DNA of 64,000 nt from Trichomonas vaginalis G3. Lineage: Eukaryota; Parabasalia; Trichomonadida; Trichomonadidae. A program made the position numbers and the translations under genes. Under the pieces are notes generated by a model. The model had not been told where the DNA came from. It did no database searches and saw only the letters and a program-made list of their open reading frames with translations. The stretch lies in NCBI RefSeq assembly GCF_026262505.1, contig NC_067206.1:17195319-17259318 (forward strand), read 5' to 3'. Position 1 is the stretch's first letter. Every line of letters begins with the position of its first letter. Shown here piece after piece: positions 61,553-64,000 of the stretch.

Positions 61553-61590
61553 TTATAATTGAATAAAAAAAGAAAAATATATTTAAAGTT

Positions 61591-62531
61591 TTATTTAGTT
61601 GTTACGGTAATATCCCAAGGTTCATCCTTGTTTGCTTATACTTTCTTTGTAACTGCACCAATTATGTTATTGATATTGCTTTGAGTTTCTTCCAGTCTTA
61701 TTTTATCATTTACAATATCTTTAATCATTTCATTACATGCATTCTTAAAACCATCTGATTTTTCTAATTTACGTCTATCACTTTCTTTAATTAAATCAAA
61801 GTTATAACCTTGTTGAGAATAAAGTGGTTTCTTTATCAATTCCTTGAACGCTTCTGAAAGTGAAGATGAAGAAATTCTTGCCACTTGAATTGGTTTAAAT
61901 TCTGCTTTCATTGCTTCTTTCTGTTCATTGAACACTGGATCGAATAAAGCAACTTTAAAGAATTTCTTAGCTGAAATTTCAGGTCTAATATTTGCATATT
62001 GACCATCAAACTGATTAACATATCGTGGTAATCCATCCGGTCCCTCTTCAACAGCATTTAATTTTTCCTTGAAATAAGAATATGGAATAAGATGGTATGA
62101 ATATTGGACCATTTTCACCTTCTCCAATGTATTGTTAACAGCTTTTCCATTTTCATCAAATTGCAAAGGATAACATTCATTATATGCTTTACGTTTAGGA
62201 TAATCAGATACAGTTAATTTATACCCATTTATGACTTTATATTACCTTGACCATCAGTAACGAAAACTTCATTTATACCATCAGGTTTTCCATTTGGACC
62301 CGTAATGTCTGCTTCATGTGCTTCCCAATTTGGTCCATGACGTTTGGCATATGCTTGAGCTTCTGGTAATGTTAAAACGTTTCTCATTTGTTTAACATCT
62401 TTTGAAGACCAGCAACAATGTGAACTAATTCTTTCATTCCATCTGGAACTTTCATAGTTCTATATATATGCACCCTTTTTGTTTGTCCCTTGTTTTAATG
62501 GAACCTGTAGAAGATTTGCTATTTCTGTCAT
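61591..62531 (-). pseudogene. Hypothetical structural-type protein, Maverick C
   Basis: Begins [21 protein letters not shown] block with LPEAQAYAKRHGPNWEAHEA and GINEVFVTDGQGN follows, then YSYHLIPYSYFKEKLNAVEE and a helical C-terminus IRLEETQSNINNIIGA. The folded LPEAQAYAKRHG block looks like a conserved domain but is not recognised. Possibly counterpart of the large protein at 36111-37995. Broken, about four breaks. Confidence 0.45.
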
Positions 62532-62571
62532 GTTTAATTATAAATAAAAAATAAAAATTAATTATAAAAAG

Positions 62572-63389
62572 TTAATCAAATTTAACACCTCCTTTATTTA
62601 AATCAACTATTATTTTTCCATGTTCACCTAATTGTTGATATTGTGTGTAAAGTTCATTAATGCTCATTGGTAAATTCACTTGATAAAGCATAACGTTCAA
62701 CTGTTGACGGACTAAAACCCACTGAAAATGAAAAGGGTGGACAAGATTTGATTTAATGTTTGTGCTTAATGCTTTGAATATTGAACAGCCATAAAGAATG
62801 AACACTGAATGTGTCGACATTGAGTTAATAACTGATTAAAATATGATTTCTCATTAGTTATTAGTTTTGATTTCACTGCATCATCTAGAAAAATTAGTGA
62901 ATGCAAAAAATTCTCTATCAAAATTTGAAATAGAAAGTGTTTCAAATAATTCATCCCGTTGTTTATCAATAATTTTATCCTCTAATCCTTGCTTCTTGAT
63001 TGTATTATATAATTCTTTATACATTAAAAGTTTTTTAAATAATCTTCTGCTTCTTCTTGTGATAAATAAATAATTGGAATTTTGATTAAATGCTTTAAAG
63101 ATTCAAATGTATCATCTGAAGGTGAACCTGAACGGTTGATATAAATTAACACATGTGAATGGGGGGAAGTGTTAGCAATAATGATAATTTGTTTTAATAT
63201 CGTTAATGTTTTACCTTTATTTTGTTTACCAATTGCTGCAGTGATTGAATTTAAGTAACATTCAGAATATGGAATTTTCATTAATTTTTCCTTAGATAGA
63301 GCATTTCTATTATCACTCAATGCTTCATTAATCATATCATCTACGTATGTATTATATACGCCTGCTAATTCTTCAGAATTTAAATCCAT
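62572..63389 (-). pseudogene. Packaging ATPase (FtsK/HerA type), Maverick C
   Basis: Starts MDLNSEELAGVYNTYVDDMI. Walker A is ITAAIGKQNKGKTLTILKQ, followed by the SPHSHVLIYINRSG strand. A later region has the FNQLLTQCRHIQCSFFMAVQ block typical of the Walker B/sensor area of A32-like ATPases, then NVMLYQVNLPMSINELYTQY. Would package DNA into capsids. Broken, about three breaks. Confidence 0.7.
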
Positions 63390-63439
63390 TTAATCAAAAA
63401 TAAATTTATAATTTTAAACATTTCTATTCATCAATATTT

Positions 63440-64000
63440 CATCATATGAACTTCTATACTGGTGGTGTACCTGTTGGATGATATTTCAAACCTTCATCCG
63501 GTGTCCATGTCCAAACGTAGTCCTAGTAAACCAAACCTGAGGAGGATTTGTCACCTTTGAACAGTAAGTGTCATTTTCACCCTGAATGATTGGATAAGCT
63601 TTCACTTGTACTGTAACTTGTGAGTTGAAAAGTTTCTAATCCATCAAAGAATATACCCGCTCCATCACGTTGAACTGGAATAGTGCATAAGAATGAAGTT
63701 TGGTCTTTCCATGTTCTAGCTAATGGGTGCCATTATCATCATTCAGTGGTCTAGTTTAATGAGTCCTCGTATTCTTCCGTGCATTCATTCACTCCATCTA
63801 AATCAGAAGCTTGAAGCATACGTGTAAAGAATATGTCACCACTGTGGTCATCGCTTGATCGGGGAAGTTTCTGGAATCTATAGTGACCTGAAGACCTCGA
63901 AGGCATTGGATTTTCTAAAACCGTTCTTTGCATTGCATTCTTCGGAAATGTTAACACAACATCTGTAACATTATGAAGAGCGTATGAGAAATCTGAGCTG
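63440..64000 (-). pseudogene. Probable major capsid gene, C-terminal part, Maverick C
   Basis: Reading frames on the minus strand show DVVLTFPKNAMQRTVLENPM, HYRFQKLPRSSDD and LQASDLDGVNECTEEYEDSL, then a beta-rich end. Location after the ATPase and general composition suit the capsid gene, which is otherwise missing from Maverick C in view. Extends beyond the window edge. Broken, several breaks. Confidence 0.4.

Larger units (their letters stand above)
44390..64000. mobile_element. Maverick/Polinton C (left end in window, right end beyond)
   Basis: Starts AGTAGTATATGTGGAAGG, with the AG usual for Polinton ends, directly inside a copy of the Ginger-like arm. Genes are an unknown gene, large PolB, integrase, two small genes, KilA-N copies in a repeat array, primase-helicase, collar fibre, minor capsid-like, SCCG-motif gene, unknown, packaging ATPase and a capsid-like gene at the edge. 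Proteins are only distantly related to those of A and B, so it is another subfamily. It is broken, about 20 lesions in view; the fibre ORF is whole. Younger than the transposon it sits in. Confidence 0.8.

Noticed and set aside
1-64000. Bacterial or phage origin of the window
   Set aside because: Collar-domain fibres and Dam-like methylases look phage-like, but PolB/integrase Mavericks, Ginger-like transposons, KilA-N expansion and T-rich start-proximal promoters point to a protist genome.
1-64000. LTR retrotransposon
   Set aside because: The rve integrases are not accompanied by reverse transcriptase, gag or LTRs; they belong to Mavericks and to a DDE transposon.

Overview
The window looks like protist nuclear DNA, most likely Trichomonas vaginalis or a close relative. 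It is AT-rich and packed with intronless genes, T-rich start-proximal promoters, several Maverick/Polinton elements, KilA-N genes and Dam-like adenine methylases. That mix is typical of the Trichomonas genome. No ordinary host housekeeping gene, rRNA or complete tRNA is visible. The species call is an inference from gene content.

Layout. (1) 1-8779: part of Maverick A; its other end lies off the left edge. It carries a short-type PolB, several small virion-like proteins, integrase, a phage-like tail-collar fibre and an adenine methylase, and ends in a 36-bp terminal repeat. (2) 8780-13949: older mobile DNA between two head-to-head Mavericks. It holds a tyrosine-recombinase (Crypton-like) remnant preceded by GTCGTCT iterons, and a 3.4-kb Ginger/IS481-like DNA transposon with ~640-bp inverted repeats. 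A 968-bp element made almost wholly of hairpins has landed in that transposon's transposase gene. (3) 13950-39830: Maverick B, about 25.9 kb with both ends present. Its left third is a near-identical mirror of A. The rest carries KilA-N genes, packaging ATPase, SF3 helicase, minor and major capsid genes and coiled-coil proteins. Its methylase is split by a 1.6-kb hairpin-bearing element with an 11-bp target duplication. (4) 39831-44389: gene-poor AT-rich DNA with a 715-bp non-autonomous relative of the Ginger-like element, a 250-bp-period hairpin array, a 1.04-kb TTAA-flanked element and one arm of the Ginger-like element. (5) 44390-64000: Maverick C, a different subfamily, running off the right edge. 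It has a large canonical PolB with an embedded Cys-rich HNH-like module, integrase, duplicated KilA-N genes in a 209-bp repeat array, primase-helicase, a long intact tail-collar fibre, capsid-type genes and ATPase.

How the genes fit together. Each Maverick encodes protein-primed-type PolB for copying, a retroviral-type integrase for insertion, and, where the full length is visible (B and C), capsid proteins and a packaging ATPase for a virion. Fibre, methylase, helicase and KilA-N genes are accessories. No maturation protease was recognised. Most genes are broken by a few lesions, but A and B are so alike that the family was active recently.

Most unusual: three arrays of 50-65-nt near-perfect hairpins carried by or lying among transposons; several head-to-head gene pairs with only 16-19 nt between start codons; a leader sequence shared by unrelated genes of two Maverick families; and bacteriophage-style collar fibres in all three Mavericks.
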